From the NCBI GenBank assembly GCA_025999435.1, contig BNXH01000056.1, positions 1 to 11,247 of the forward strand: a stretch of 11,247 nt of DNA, in the 5' to 3' direction. The notes beneath the pieces are model-generated. The model worked only from the letters and a program-made list of their open reading frames with translations. It made no database searches and had not been told where the DNA came from. Within the stretch, counting starts at the first letter, position 1. Each line of letters starts with the position of its first letter. Position numbers and translations under genes: made by a program. This document shows positions 1-8,244 of this stretch, one piece after another. This DNA is from Bacteroidia bacterium. Its GTDB lineage: Bacteria > Bacteroidota > Bacteroidia > Bacteroidales > Dysgonomonadaceae.

Positions 1-1
1 C

Positions 2-2410
2 AGCGGTGTATATGGCAGGATGTACCATTTGCTTAATCAATACGATCTTACAAACGGGCAATTCGGTTTAGAAAATTCGCTGGAGGCGCGTAACGCTTAT
101 CTGAGGAACGCTGAATATATGAATACCGATTGGTTCGGTGTGCTGTTCAACAGTAATATCATGCAAAAGCATGCTATTAGTCTTTCCTCCGGTACAGAGA
201 AAGCAACGTATTATACATCCATGAGCTTCTTAAACGATCCGGGCTGGACCAGGGAGAGTGAAGTAAAGTTATATACAATGAATATTAATGCCTTGTATAA
301 TATATCCAAGACTTTGTCGCTGAACCTTATCGGAAATGGATCATACCGTAAGCAAAAAGCTCCGGGAGCATTGAACCAGGATCTGGATGCAGTATTTGGA
401 ACTGTGAAGCGGGACTTCGACATCAACCCATACAGCTATGCGCTGAATACTTCACGTACGTTAGACCCTAATGTAAATTATGTTCGTAACTACGCCCCAT
501 TCAATATACTGAACGAGCTCGAGAACAATAACATGCTGTATAACGTAGCCGATTTGAAATTTCAGGGTGAACTGAAGTGGAGGATACTCGAGAGATTAAC
601 AGCTTCGGTTTTATACGCGTACCAATATACCTCCACATCTATTACGCACTCCATCAAGGACTTCTCCAATATGGCAATGGCCTACCGCGCGATGGACGAT
701 GCTACCATGCAGCGAGCCAACCCTTGGCTGTACACCGATCCCGACAATCCTAATTCGTTGCCTATATCGGTGATGCCTAAGGGCGGTATCCACAGGGAAA
801 CCAAATATATGAGGAATAGCTGGGATTTCCGCGGTTCCCTGACTTATAATAATGTGTTTAATCAGAATCATATAGTGAACGCGTATGGCGGTTGGGAAGT
901 TAACGCGCTCGACAGAACCAAAACCTGGTTCAGCGGCTCGGGTATGCAATACGATATGGGAAAACTGCCGGTGATTGATTATTATTTCTTTAAGCAATTG
1001 CAGGAAGAAAACGGCGAATACTTCACTGTGACCGATACACGGACGCGCAACTTGGCGTTTTTTGGTAACGCGACCTATTCATGGCAGGGCAAATATACAG
1101 TCAATGGAACGATTCGTTACGAAGGTTCCAACAAATTGGGGAAGAGCCGTTCGGCCCGCTGGTTGCCTACATGGAACTTGTCAGGATCGTGGAACGCTCA
1201 CGAAGAAAAATTCTTCGAAGCCCTGAAGCCTGCCGTTTCGCATCTGACTGCCCGTCTTTCTTACTCGCTGACTGCCGATCGCGGTCCGGATTGGGTAACC
1301 AACTCGCGCGCTGTGATAGAATCTTATAATCCTTGGCGTCCGTTTGCCAAAGTACAGGAATCAGGCTTGCGGCTTGTAGAACTGGAAAACAGCGAACTGA
1401 CATACGAAAAGAAGCATGAATGGAATGTCGGCCTCGATCTCGGATTCCTCAATAATCGCATCAATGTTACTTTTGACTGGTATAAGCGAAACAATTTCGA
1501 TTTGATCGGGCGAATTGCTACAATGGGTGTAGGCGGACAAATACTTAAATACGCCAACGTGGCGGACATGAAGTCGCAAGGTGTGGAATTATCTATCTCA
1601 AGCAAGAATATCGAAGTCAAAGATTTCAAATGGAATACCGACTTCATATTTTCGAAACAATCGAATGAAATTACGAAATTTTTGGACAAGAGCCGCGTGA
1701 TAGATATGATTACGGGAACAGGCTTTACCATCGAGGGCTATCCTGTCCGCTCGCTGTTTTCCATAGATTTCAAGGGATTGAACGAAAACGGTTTGCCTAC
1801 TTTCATCAACGAGGACGGTGATCTGGTGGTTTCCGATATTAATTTCCAAGACAGGGAAACCAAAGCCCACCTGATTTATGAGGGACCTACCGAACCGACA
1901 GTGATGGGTAGCTTCGGGAATATATTCACCTACAAAAATCTTAAGCTGAACGTGTTCTTGACCTATTCTTTCGGAAACGTTATCAGGTTGAATCCTGTTT
2001 TCAGTAACAGGTATTCAGACTTAAGCGCCATGCCTAGGGAATTTGCAAACCGTTGGACGGTTACCGGAGATGAGAACCATACGGATATTCCTGTCATTGC
2101 CGACTTGCGCATGAACCAGCTGGACACTTATTTGTCGAAAGCATACAATGCTTATAACTTTTCGTCGGCACGTATCGCGAAAGGTGATTTCGTACGGCTG
2201 AAAGAAGTATCGTTGTCATATGATTTTCCGAAGACACTGATTCAGGCATTGAGGATTAACGACTTGTCACTCAAATTGCAGGCGACAAATCTGTTCTTGC
2301 TGTATGCCGATAAAAAGTTAAACGGCCAGGATCCCGAATTTTACAATACGGGAGGTGTGGCTGTTCCGGTACCGAAGCAATTCACTTTAACGTTGAGATT
2401 AGGGCTTTAG
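2..2410 (+). CDS. SusC/RagA-family TonB-linked outer-membrane transporter (5' truncated by window edge)
   Basis: This is the outer-membrane channel of a SusCD-type importer, which moves bulky ligands into the periplasm using TonB energy. The frame is open from base 2, so the gene begins outside the window and the ATG at 20 is internal. Some 802 residues are visible. The signal peptide, the N-terminal carboxypeptidase-regulatory-like domain and most of the plug are missing. Early residues carry the SusC hallmark 'NTDW' followed by 'SLSSGTEKATYY', which marks entry into the barrel. The rest is alternating beta-strand sequence typical of the 22-strand barrel, with 'MGSFGNIFTYKNLKLNVFLTYSFG' type strands near the end (quoted as a pattern; key residues G-x-F-x-N and Y-K-N-L). 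The protein ends in a strand finishing at Leu. The SusD gene follows after 25 bp. Family assignment is firm; the substrate cannot be read from sequence. Confidence 0.95.
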   Translation, partial: SGVYGRMYHLLNQYDLTNGQFGLENSLEARNAYLRNAEYMNTDWFGVLFNSNIMQKHAISLSSGTEKATYYTSMSFLNDPGWTRESEVKLYTMNINALYNISKTLSLNLIGNGSYRKQKAPGALNQDLDAVFGTVKRDFDINPYSYALNTSRTLDPNVNYVRNYAPFNILNELENNNMLYNVADLKFQGELKWRILERLTASVLYAYQYTSTSITHSIKDFSNMAMAYRAMDDATMQRANPWLYTDPDNPNSLPISVMPKGGIHRETKYMRNSWDFRGSLTYNNVFNQNHIVNAYGGWEVNALDRTKTWFSGSGMQYDMGKLPVIDYYFFKQLQEENGEYFTVTDTRTRNLAFFGNATYSWQGKYTVNGTIRYEGSNKLGKSRSARWLPTWNLSGSWNAHEEKFFEALKPAVSHLTARLSYSLTADRGPDWVTNSRAVIESYNPWRPFAKVQESGLRLVELENSELTYEKKHEWNVGLDLGFLNNRINVTFDWYKRNNFDLIGRIATMGVGGQILKYANVADMKSQGVELSISSKNIEVKDFKWNTDFIFSKQSNEITKFLDKSRVIDMITGTGFTIEGYPVRSLFSIDFKGLNENGLPTFINEDGDLVVSDINFQDRETKAHLIYEGPTEPTVMGSFGNIFTYKNLKLNVFLTYSFGNVIRLNPVFSNRYSDLSAMPREFANRWTVTGDENHTDIPVIADLRMNQLDTYLSKAYNAYNFSSARIAKGDFVRLKEVSLSYDFPKTLIQALRINDLSLKLQATNLFLLYADKKLNGQDPEFYNTGGVAVPVPKQFTLTLRLGL

Positions 2411-2435
2411 TAAAACATAAAAATCAGATAAGAAT

Positions 2436-3995
2436 ATGAAAAAAATAAATTTATTACACACGATTATATCAGCTGCTTTTTTGCTCATCTCCTGTAACGA
2501 CTTTTTGGACACCATGCCGGACGACAGGGCGGAGATAAATTCTGTCGAAAAAGTGACTGCTTTACTGGTTTCAGCTTATCCTACCGGCTGTCCGGCGGTG
2601 ATGATGGAAATGTCGTCTGACAACACGATGGATAACGGAAAGCAGTGGTCGGCGCGTAGCCAGGTACAGGAAGACGCCTATTTGTGGAAAGATATAACTA
2701 CAACCGACAATGATACGCCTCAAGACATATGGAACAATCATTACCTCGCTGTGGCCGCGGCTAATCAGGTGCTGGCTGCCATCGAAGAAATGGGTAATCC
2801 CGAAAATTTACAGGCACAGAAGGGTGAAGCGTTGCTTTGCCGCGCTTACTCGATGTTTGCAATGTCCAATGTATTCTGCTTGCCGTATAACCCCGATACT
2901 GCCGGAAAAGATTTCGGGCTTCCTTATCCCGAAAAACCCGAAACTCAAGTATTGGGGCAATATGAACGGGGTACAATGGCTGAGTTGTACGAAAAAATAG
3001 ATAACGATATTAAGGCGGGGTTGGCATTGGTGAATGACCAGATCTACACAGTACCGAAATATCACTTCAACAAGAAGGCCGCTTACGCTTTTGCCGCGCG
3101 ATTCAACTTGTATTATCAGAAACCCGATAAAGTGATAGAATATGCCAATGTGGTGTTGGGTAATAATGCCGAAGCGGCGTTGCGTAACTGGTATGCCATT
3201 TATTCCGCGGCTTCCGATGTATCGCTTCGGGTGAATATGTATGTCAACGACAGCGAAAACGCCAATCTGCTGATTATGCCTACTTATTCTCCCTGGGCTT
3301 ATATGCACGGTCCTTACAATCAAGGAAGAAGATATGGCAATTCGCGGACGCTGTTTATGAATGAATCGGCCCGGGTTACGGGTCTGTGGGGTGTATACAC
3401 CAACCGCTTCTATCCGGCCGCGTCTGTATGGGGATATGAAGAGAAATTCTCAATGGCAAAGATATCTATCGGGTATTTCGAATATACGGATAAGGTGCAG
3501 GGTATTGGTTATGTACATACGATGACTGTACCATTGACAGCGGACGAAACGCTGTTGTGCAGAGCTGAGGCTTATATCCTGAAAAAGGACTACGCAAACG
3601 CGGTGGCCGATATCAACGCGTGGATACATACCCATTCGGTAGAGAAGAAAATGTTTACTCAGGACGAGATAGTTGATTTCTATGACAAGCAGACTTATAT
3701 GCCGACTGTCCCAGCCAGCGCGACCGACCGGAAGATAAAGAAAAAAATTAATCCGCAAGGCTTCACCATCGAGGCAGGCGTCCAGGAAAACCTGATACAG
3801 TGTATCCTCCATTTGCGCCGGATAGAAACTATGCACGAAGGATTGCGTTGGCAGGATATTAAGCGGTACGGCATCGAGATTTCCCACAACCGTGACGGAT
3901 TGACACCTGATATATTGACGGTAAACGACCTTCGCCGGGCCATTCAGATCCCGCAGGATGTGATAAGTGCGGGTTTGACGGCTAATCCGAGATAA
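2436..3995 (+). CDS. SusD/RagB-family substrate-binding lipoprotein
   Basis: This surface lipoprotein closes like a lid on the SusC barrel and binds the ligand. Its 519 residues are normal for the family. The start at 2436 gives a lipoprotein signal peptide with lipobox LISC, the lipidated residue being Cys20. It is followed by 'NDFLDTMPD', the usual SusD N-terminus. A tetratricopeptide-like helix, 'ALLCRAYSMFAMSNVF' at about residues 132-147, is the classic SusD signature. The C-terminus 'RRAIQIPQDVISAGL' is the usual RagB/SusD end. It lies 25 bp after SusC and 38 bp before the metallopeptidase-like gene, so it is very likely co-transcribed with both. There is no clear Shine-Dalgarno sequence, only an A-rich leader, as is usual in Bacteroidetes. 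Divergence from starch-type SusD means the ligand is unknown. Confidence 0.95.
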   Translation: MKKINLLHTIISAAFLLISCNDFLDTMPDDRAEINSVEKVTALLVSAYPTGCPAVMMEMSSDNTMDNGKQWSARSQVQEDAYLWKDITTTDNDTPQDIWNNHYLAVAAANQVLAAIEEMGNPENLQAQKGEALLCRAYSMFAMSNVFCLPYNPDTAGKDFGLPYPEKPETQVLGQYERGTMAELYEKIDNDIKAGLALVNDQIYTVPKYHFNKKAAYAFAARFNLYYQKPDKVIEYANVVLGNNAEAALRNWYAIYSAASDVSLRVNMYVNDSENANLLIMPTYSPWAYMHGPYNQGRRYGNSRTLFMNESARVTGLWGVYTNRFYPAASVWGYEEKFSMAKISIGYFEYTDKVQGIGYVHTMTVPLTADETLLCRAEAYILKKDYANAVADINAWIHTHSVEKKMFTQDEIVDFYDKQTYMPTVPASATDRKIKKKINPQGFTIEAGVQENLIQCILHLRRIETMHEGLRWQDIKRYGIEISHNRDGLTPDILTVNDLRRAIQIPQDVISAGLTANPR

Positions 3996-4033
3996 TTCTT
4001 TAATCGTAAAATGAATTAATAAAATAGCAACGT

Positions 4034-4921
4034 ATGAAAAATATATATTTATTACTGGCATTATTCGCTGTTCTGATAAGTTCGTGCTCCGATGACAAGC
4101 TCGATAGCGAAAGCATCTTCGATACGAATCCGCCGGCACGCAACGAATTTGATACCTGGTTGTTGAACAACTACGTTAAAACGTACAATGTCGACTTCAA
4201 GTACCGTTACGATGATAAGGAATCCGACATGACTTATAACCTGGCTCCTGCCACATATAGCCAATCGGTGGCTTTGGCCAAATTGACCAAATTCTTGTGG
4301 TTCGAGGCATATGATGAGTTGTTGGGCGTCAGCTTTATGCGTACGAACGCTCCGCGCTTGTTCCAGTTGATAGGTTCGCCCGCGTACAATACGCAGGGAT
4401 CGATTGTATTGGGAACCGCGGAAGGAGGCTTGAAGGTTCTGCTATACAACGTCAATATTATAAATGTGGATAATCCGAGGATAGAAGAGTTGAATTATTG
4501 GTTTTTCAAAACCATGCATCATGAATTTACGCACATCCTGAACCAGAAGAAAGCGTATACTACCGATTTTAACACCATTTCCACCGATTATCAGTCCGAT
4601 TCGTGGGTCAACATCGGTGATTGGGAACGCAGTGGCAATACCCAATGTTTGAATATGGGATTTGTATCCAGTTATGCAAGCAGGGATCCGGGAGAAGATT
4701 TTGCCGAAATTGTTTCTATTTATGTTACGCATAACGAAGCGTACTGGTCAAATTTGTTGAATAATGCCGACGCTTCCGGAAAGGCAAAAATAGGAAAGAA
4801 GTTTGACATCGTAAAAGATTACCTGCTTACCTCATGGAATATAGAAATAGATGATTTGCGTACCATCGTGCAGCGCCGTTCGGGTGAAATAGGCTCATTG
4901 GATTTAAAAAACCTTAATTAA
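4034..4921 (+). CDS. Substrate-import-associated zinc metallohydrolase lipoprotein (HExxH)
   Basis: This is a predicted surface or periplasm-facing zinc hydrolase of 295 residues. A signal peptide ends in lipobox ISSC (Cys18). The next residues, SDDKLD, form an acidic patch like the lipoprotein export signal that sends Bacteroidetes lipoproteins to the cell surface. The zinc motif HEFTH is at residues 163-167 (bases 4520-4534): two His ligands and catalytic Glu164. About 55 residues later 'EDFAE' (222-226) probably supplies the third ligand, with Glu226 the likeliest. This layout, plus the position right after SusC/SusD, matches the TIGR04549/putative zinc-binding metallopeptidase (Mx1-like) family. 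The catalytic residues look intact. It may trim peptides or release a ligand before import, but activity and substrate are inferred. It sits 9 bp upstream of the DUF4302-type gene. Confidence 0.88.
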   Translation: MKNIYLLLALFAVLISSCSDDKLDSESIFDTNPPARNEFDTWLLNNYVKTYNVDFKYRYDDKESDMTYNLAPATYSQSVALAKLTKFLWFEAYDELLGVSFMRTNAPRLFQLIGSPAYNTQGSIVLGTAEGGLKVLLYNVNIINVDNPRIEELNYWFFKTMHHEFTHILNQKKAYTTDFNTISTDYQSDSWVNIGDWERSGNTQCLNMGFVSSYASRDPGEDFAEIVSIYVTHNEAYWSNLLNNADASGKAKIGKKFDIVKDYLLTSWNIEIDDLRTIVQRRSGEIGSLDLKNLN

Positions 4922-4930
4922 AGAAGAAAT

Positions 4931-6223
4931 ATGAAAAAGATATTTGAAACGCTATTTTTATTGGCGGTATTCACTCTCGCCGCTTGTAGCCCGCAAGAGG
5001 ACAATATATTTGGCGAATCGTCCGCCAACCGTATCGACGCGACTATGAAGGCTGACAATGATATATTGACGGGAGCCGCCAACGGGTGGCTGATGCAATA
5101 TTATCCACAATCGAACCGTATATATGGAGGCTTTAATATGTTGGTGAAATTTGGGAACGGGAAAGTTACCGTAGCAGGCGAATTAGAAGATTCTCAAGCG
5201 ACTGCTACCAGCCTTTACTCCCTGAAGCAGAGCGCCGGCCCTGTTTTGTCATTCGACGAATACAATGATATATTCCATTATTTTTCCGATCCTTCATACA
5301 ATATCGGAGGTGGGAGCGGAAAAGGATTGGAGGGAGACTTCGAATTCCTTATCCTGAAGGCGACAGCCGATACGGTGAAGCTAAAAGGCAAGAAAACAGG
5401 GAATATCGTCATTATGACTCCTTTCGCGAAGACCGGCAGTTCCTCATGGGCAGATTACATTGAAACACTACAGGCTACCGATGCGGCGATGACCTTCAAA
5501 CAGTTTACCTATCAGATAAATGGTAAGACAATTCCGGTGAAAGTGGATGGCAGGACTCTGATTTTTACCTATGAAAACGCAGACGGACAGGAAATTTCGG
5601 TGACGGTTCCGTATATTATCACGCCTACCGGCTACCAGTTGTACGAGCCTGAGGAAATAGACGGATTGACGATCTCCGGATTTACGTTCGATCCGGTTAC
5701 GGAAACATTCACAGCCTTTGAAAACAGCAATGCAAAACTTGTTCCGGTAATACCTCCTATCAACCAGACGTTTATCAGCGGCAGTTGGTACTTTGCTTAT
5801 AGCCAGATGGGAGCATGGACCAAGCTTAACTGGGATGTGGTGAAGAGCATCTATGCTACCAATCCGAATGTGGCTGGAGAACGGATTCAGTACGCGTATA
5901 TGGGAACCGACAGTGGCAATTTTGCGTTTATTTTCAGCAGCAGCGGCTACACAGGTTCTTTATATTTTAACAAGACACTGGTCGGGGATGACAAGATTAC
6001 CTTGCAGTTTGCGATGGCCGGCGGAGGCAATGGCGTATGGTATCATAACAATGCCGGTTTTGCCAATCTGTTGAATCCTCTCGGCTATGCGGATTCGAGG
6101 ACGTTTACGTTGACCACCGACCTGCTGAAGTCCCCATCATGGATAAAATTGACAGATGATGCAAATCCTGACAACTGGATGCTTCTCACAGTCTCTTCGG
6201 TAAGTTATCCTTTCGATAAATAG
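4931..6223 (+). CDS. DUF4302-type lipoprotein, last gene of the SusCD operon
   Basis: This 430-residue lipoprotein has a signal peptide ending in LAAC (Cys19) and acidic residues soon after (PQED). The family signature is 'GAANGWLMQYYP' at about residues 48-59. It is followed by 'FHYFSDP', then 'GLEGDFEFL' at about 132-140 and 'GKKTGN' at 153-158, in the order I associate with DUF4302. The C-terminal third is beta-rich. No catalytic motif is visible, so a binding or scaffolding role is more likely than an enzymatic one. It starts 9 bp after the metallohydrolase stop, which implies translational coupling, and it is followed by two terminators. Proteins of this type are found beside SusC/SusD and HExxH lipoproteins. 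I infer an accessory surface subunit of the importer. Biochemical function is unknown. Confidence 0.85.
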   Translation: MKKIFETLFLLAVFTLAACSPQEDNIFGESSANRIDATMKADNDILTGAANGWLMQYYPQSNRIYGGFNMLVKFGNGKVTVAGELEDSQATATSLYSLKQSAGPVLSFDEYNDIFHYFSDPSYNIGGGSGKGLEGDFEFLILKATADTVKLKGKKTGNIVIMTPFAKTGSSSWADYIETLQATDAAMTFKQFTYQINGKTIPVKVDGRTLIFTYENADGQEISVTVPYIITPTGYQLYEPEEIDGLTISGFTFDPVTETFTAFENSNAKLVPVIPPINQTFISGSWYFAYSQMGAWTKLNWDVVKSIYATNPNVAGERIQYAYMGTDSGNFAFIFSSSGYTGSLYFNKTLVGDDKITLQFAMAGGGNGVWYHNNAGFANLLNPLGYADSRTFTLTTDLLKSPSWIKLTDDANPDNWMLLTVSSVSYPFDK

Positions 6224-6264
6224 AAGACGCTGTTAATGAAAGCATGAATAAGTAACGACCATTT

Positions 6265-6291
6265 ATACTATGTGATATAGTATCTTTTTTT
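6265..6291 (+). terminator. Weak AT-rich stem-loop with T-run
   Basis: Arms ATACTAT (6265-6271) and ATAGTAT (6277-6283) pair perfectly around a 5-nt loop, and seven T follow at 6285-6291. The stem has only one G-C pair, so it is probably a leaky first stop behind the DUF4302-type gene. Confidence 0.45.
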
Positions 6292-6307
6292 CATAAAAAC
6301 ACTACAT

Positions 6308-6349
6308 CCGAGAGGCTACCCCAAAAGGGATCAGCCTCTCGGCTTTTTT
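6308..6349 (+). terminator. Strong intrinsic terminator of the SusCD operon
   Basis: Arms CCGAGAGGCT (6308-6317) and AGCCTCTCGG (6333-6342) form a perfect 10-bp GC-rich stem. An internal CCC/GGG pairing surrounds AAAA in the loop. The stem is followed by a T-run at 6344-6349. It lies 84 bp after the last stop codon of the operon. Confidence 0.9.
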
Positions 6350-6629
6350 GATGCCATGTTACATTCAGCGCCATAGCGTTATGTCACCGTATAAATATAT
6401 TATGTACTGAAAATGAGATAATTGGCATCATATAAAAACGCCAATATATGTAATATTGTATATGTTTGTATTCTGAAAAGCCAGCGTTGAAAACATCCTT
6501 ATAGAGAGTAAACTACATTTCGTAATTTCCTTTAAATCAACATAATATACACATAGATGGAATAAATAAGACCGACTGACAGCAGGAAGAAGGTATAATC
6601 AAACCGCCGGCAGCAGTACAGGTAAAATA
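6350..6629. other. Gene-free stretch between operon terminator and luxR-type remnant
   Basis: These 280 bp are AT-rich, with no credible ORF, no clear promoter and no RNA-like conserved block. On the minus strand the region lies downstream of the broken luxR-type gene. I see nothing assignable in it. Confidence 0.5.
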
Positions 6630-7000
6630 TTAAGCGAGCAGCCCCTGTTTACGAGCCAGGTTGATTGCTTCGGTTAGGTTTTGAACGTCCATTTTCCGGA
6701 AAATATTCTGCCTGTGTCCGTTAACGGTATGGATGCTAATCGATAGTCTGTCTGCGTTTCTTTGTTTAGCAATCCCTCATTTGCCAGTTCCAATATTTCC
6801 TGCTCACGCTTGGTCAGAACGATGTCAAAATTTTCATCCTCGATGAAAGAAATAATATCTCCCGTTTTAGCATTGATCAGCAGGAAGTTGACCGTTTGGA
6901 TCGAGTTTTGGTCAGGAGAGATCTCTACAATTCCCAGTATAAGAAATCCATAATCAGAACTGACGCCCAGCAACTGGTGCTTACTTATTATCCGGATCTA
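6630..7000 (-). pseudogene. Decayed LuxR-family transcriptional regulator (C-terminal part, frameshifted)
   Basis: Reading the minus strand, residues 'LTKREQEILELANEGL' form the first part of a LuxR/GerE DNA-binding domain, but in that frame the domain then fails. A shift of one base at about 6756-6757 restores 'ADRLSISIHTVNGHRQ', then 'NIFRKMDVQNLTEAINLA', ending at the stop at 6630-6632. That is the complete recognition helix and tail of the domain. The expected 'NKEIADRL' is present as 'NKE', two bases, then 'ADRL', so one base is missing. The N-terminal sensory part is short and starts after an in-frame stop (6998-7000) with no ATG. The rest of the 5' end is absent, also on the far side of the adjoining insertion element. 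It is therefore a dead regulator fragment. Whether it once controlled the neighbouring importer cannot be told. Confidence 0.85.
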
Positions 7001-7009
7001 TTTACCCTT

Positions 7010-7950
7010 GTGTTGCACCCTGAGTTCAAAAACGTACTTGTAACACATCCGCTCTTCATACGATTGAAAAAGAAATAATCCCTCATTTGTCTACAGCAAA
7101 AAGAGGATTTAAGACAAAGAGTTGTCTTGTGGAAATAGTAAATGGCATTCTTTATAAACTTAAAACAGGCATCCAATGGCATATGCTACCTGTGGAGAAT
7201 CTGTTCAGCGAAACAGTCTTAAGTTACAAAACCGTTTTCGGTCATTTTCGCAAATGGTGCAAAAATGGAGACTGGCATGATAGCTGGATTCAGATATTAT
7301 CTAATCATAAGGCTGAATTGGATTTATCCAGTGCTGATATTGATGGTAGCACACACCAGCGGTAAAAGGGGGAGAAGAGGTTGCATATCAAGGACGTAAA
7401 AGTAGGAAAACCACCAATGCGTTGTACTTTGTTGACCGTAGCGGAGTGCCTCTGGCAATTTCCAATCCGGTATCGGGTAATCACCATGACCTATATAATA
7501 TAGAGGAAACTTTGGGTGAATTGTTTTCTACATTGACTGTAGCAGGTATAAATCTGGATGGATTGTTTGTTAATGCGGATTCCGGTTTCGATTCGGAAGA
7601 TTTCAGGAAGATATGTTGTAGACATGGGATATTTGCCAATGTTGATTTTAATTCCAGAAATGGAAGTACAAATGATGATATATTATTGGATGATATGCTA
7701 TATAGAGAGCGATATTCGATTGAAAGAACAAATGCATGGTTAGATTCCTTCAGGTCATTGCTTAATAGATTTGACACGACACTATCGAGTTGGAAGTCGT
7801 TCAATTATATAGCATTTACAGTTATATTTTTAAAGAAAATTAAGAAAAATAAAAAGTCAAGATGACTTCAAATATATTATTATTTTTTTACTCTTTATAA
7901 ACATTAAATTGGAAATGTTTAATCACTTAAATATCAAATCAGGGCAACCC
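7010..7950 (+). mobile_element. IS5-family insertion sequence, degenerate
   Basis: The element is inferred from the transposase remnant at 7024-7865 and from imperfect candidate terminal inverted repeats. The left end near 7010-7026 reads GTTG, CA, CCCTGA, GTT. The right end, read inwards on the minus strand from 7948 to 7936, reads GTTG, CCCTGA, TTT. A 2-base gap separates the two versions. The resulting length of about 0.94 kb suits an IS5-type element. I found no convincing target duplication at either side, so the boundaries are uncertain by some bases. The left end coincides with the point where luxR-type similarity stops. Confidence 0.6.
7024..7865 (+). pseudogene. IS5-family DDE transposase, frameshifted
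   Basis: The enzyme would cut and rejoin IS ends. Frame 1 holds the N-terminal region ('LVEIVNGILYKLKTGIQWHMLP') and runs into the first catalytic motif, D-I-D-G-S, before hitting TAA at 7363-7365. One base after AGC at about 7350 is missing. Reading on in the other frame gives 'HTPAVKGGEEVAYQGRK', then 'NADSGFD' with the second catalytic Asp, then 'YSIERTNAWLDSFRSL' with the catalytic Glu, and a lysine-rich end at the TGA at 7863-7865. The full reading would be about 280 residues, near family size. There is no slippery run at the shift, so a programmed frameshift is unlikely. The transposase-like frame extends upstream of the TTG at 7087 to about 7046 without an ATG, so the native start seems lost as well. 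Confidence 0.88.
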
Positions 7951-7959
7951 CTCAAAAAA

Positions 7960-8008
7960 GTGAAGAATGGCGCAAAGCGATGAAAAATGAAGAACGAAGA
8001 GTGAAACA
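7960..8008. repeat. Degenerate 7-bp-period array, TGAAGAA-like
   Basis: Four consecutive in-phase heptads at 7981, 7988, 7995 and 8002 have the form (T/C)GAARAR, for example TGAAAAA and TGAAGAA, with TGAAGAA also at 7961. The array is purine-rich and non-coding. It lies just beyond the right end of the IS. Confidence 0.6.
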
Positions 8009-8104
8009 TTGTCCGGCGTTAGTTTTATCTATAGATATAGTGATGATTTGATAATTAGCGAATTTGAAACAACGTTCAACGGAACGAAGTGTAGTTAAAA
8101 TTTG

Positions 8105-8151
8105 AAAATGTGTGTGGAGTTTGTAACTTTTTAGTTAAAAAGTTACGAGTT
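8105..8151. repeat. 47-bp module, copy A, with perfect hairpin
   Basis: It matches copy B (8198-8244) at 42 of 47 positions by direct comparison. It contains arms GTAACTTTTT (8123-8132) and AAAAAGTTAC (8137-8146), an exact 10-bp inverted repeat with loop AGTT. The right arm runs straight into the heptad GTTACGA, present twice in tandem at 8142-8155. Confidence 0.75.
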
Positions 8152-8164
8152 ACGAATAAACAAT

Positions 8165-8199
8165 GCTAACGGCTAAAAGCTATCAGCTAATAGCTAAAA
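8165..8199. repeat. 7-bp-period array, GCTANNN, five units
   Basis: Five uninterrupted heptads start at 8165, 8172, 8179, 8186 and 8193. All begin GCTA and differ only in the last three bases. The last unit runs into copy B of the 47-bp module. Confidence 0.75.
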
Positions 8200-8244
8200 A
8201 ATGAGTGTGGAGTTTGTTACATTTTAGTTAAAAAGTTCTGAGTT
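8198..8244. repeat. 47-bp module, copy B
   Basis: This is a direct repeat of 8105-8151, offset by 93 bp, with five substitutions. Two of these fall in the left hairpin arm and two in the right-hand part, so the hairpin is weakened. It leads directly into the heptad array starting at 8235. Confidence 0.75.

Noticed and set aside
1324..1731. 135-residue minus-strand ORF within SusC
   Set aside because: It is a shadow of the SusC reading frame with no independent start signal or domain.
3450..4139. 229-residue minus-strand ORF over the end of SusD and the start of the metallohydrolase gene
   Set aside because: It overlaps two strongly supported genes on the other strand and crosses their intergenic gap. 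Its residues look like a reverse-frame shadow.
7340..7370. Programmed ribosomal frameshift in the IS transposase
   Set aside because: There is no A-run or other slippery heptamer at the junction, and the shift falls within a catalytic motif. A simple one-base loss explains it.
8026..8037. 12-bp palindrome TATCTATAGATA as an operator
   Set aside because: It is perfect but low in complexity and AT-rich, with no promoter or gene start close by. Chance is a sufficient explanation.
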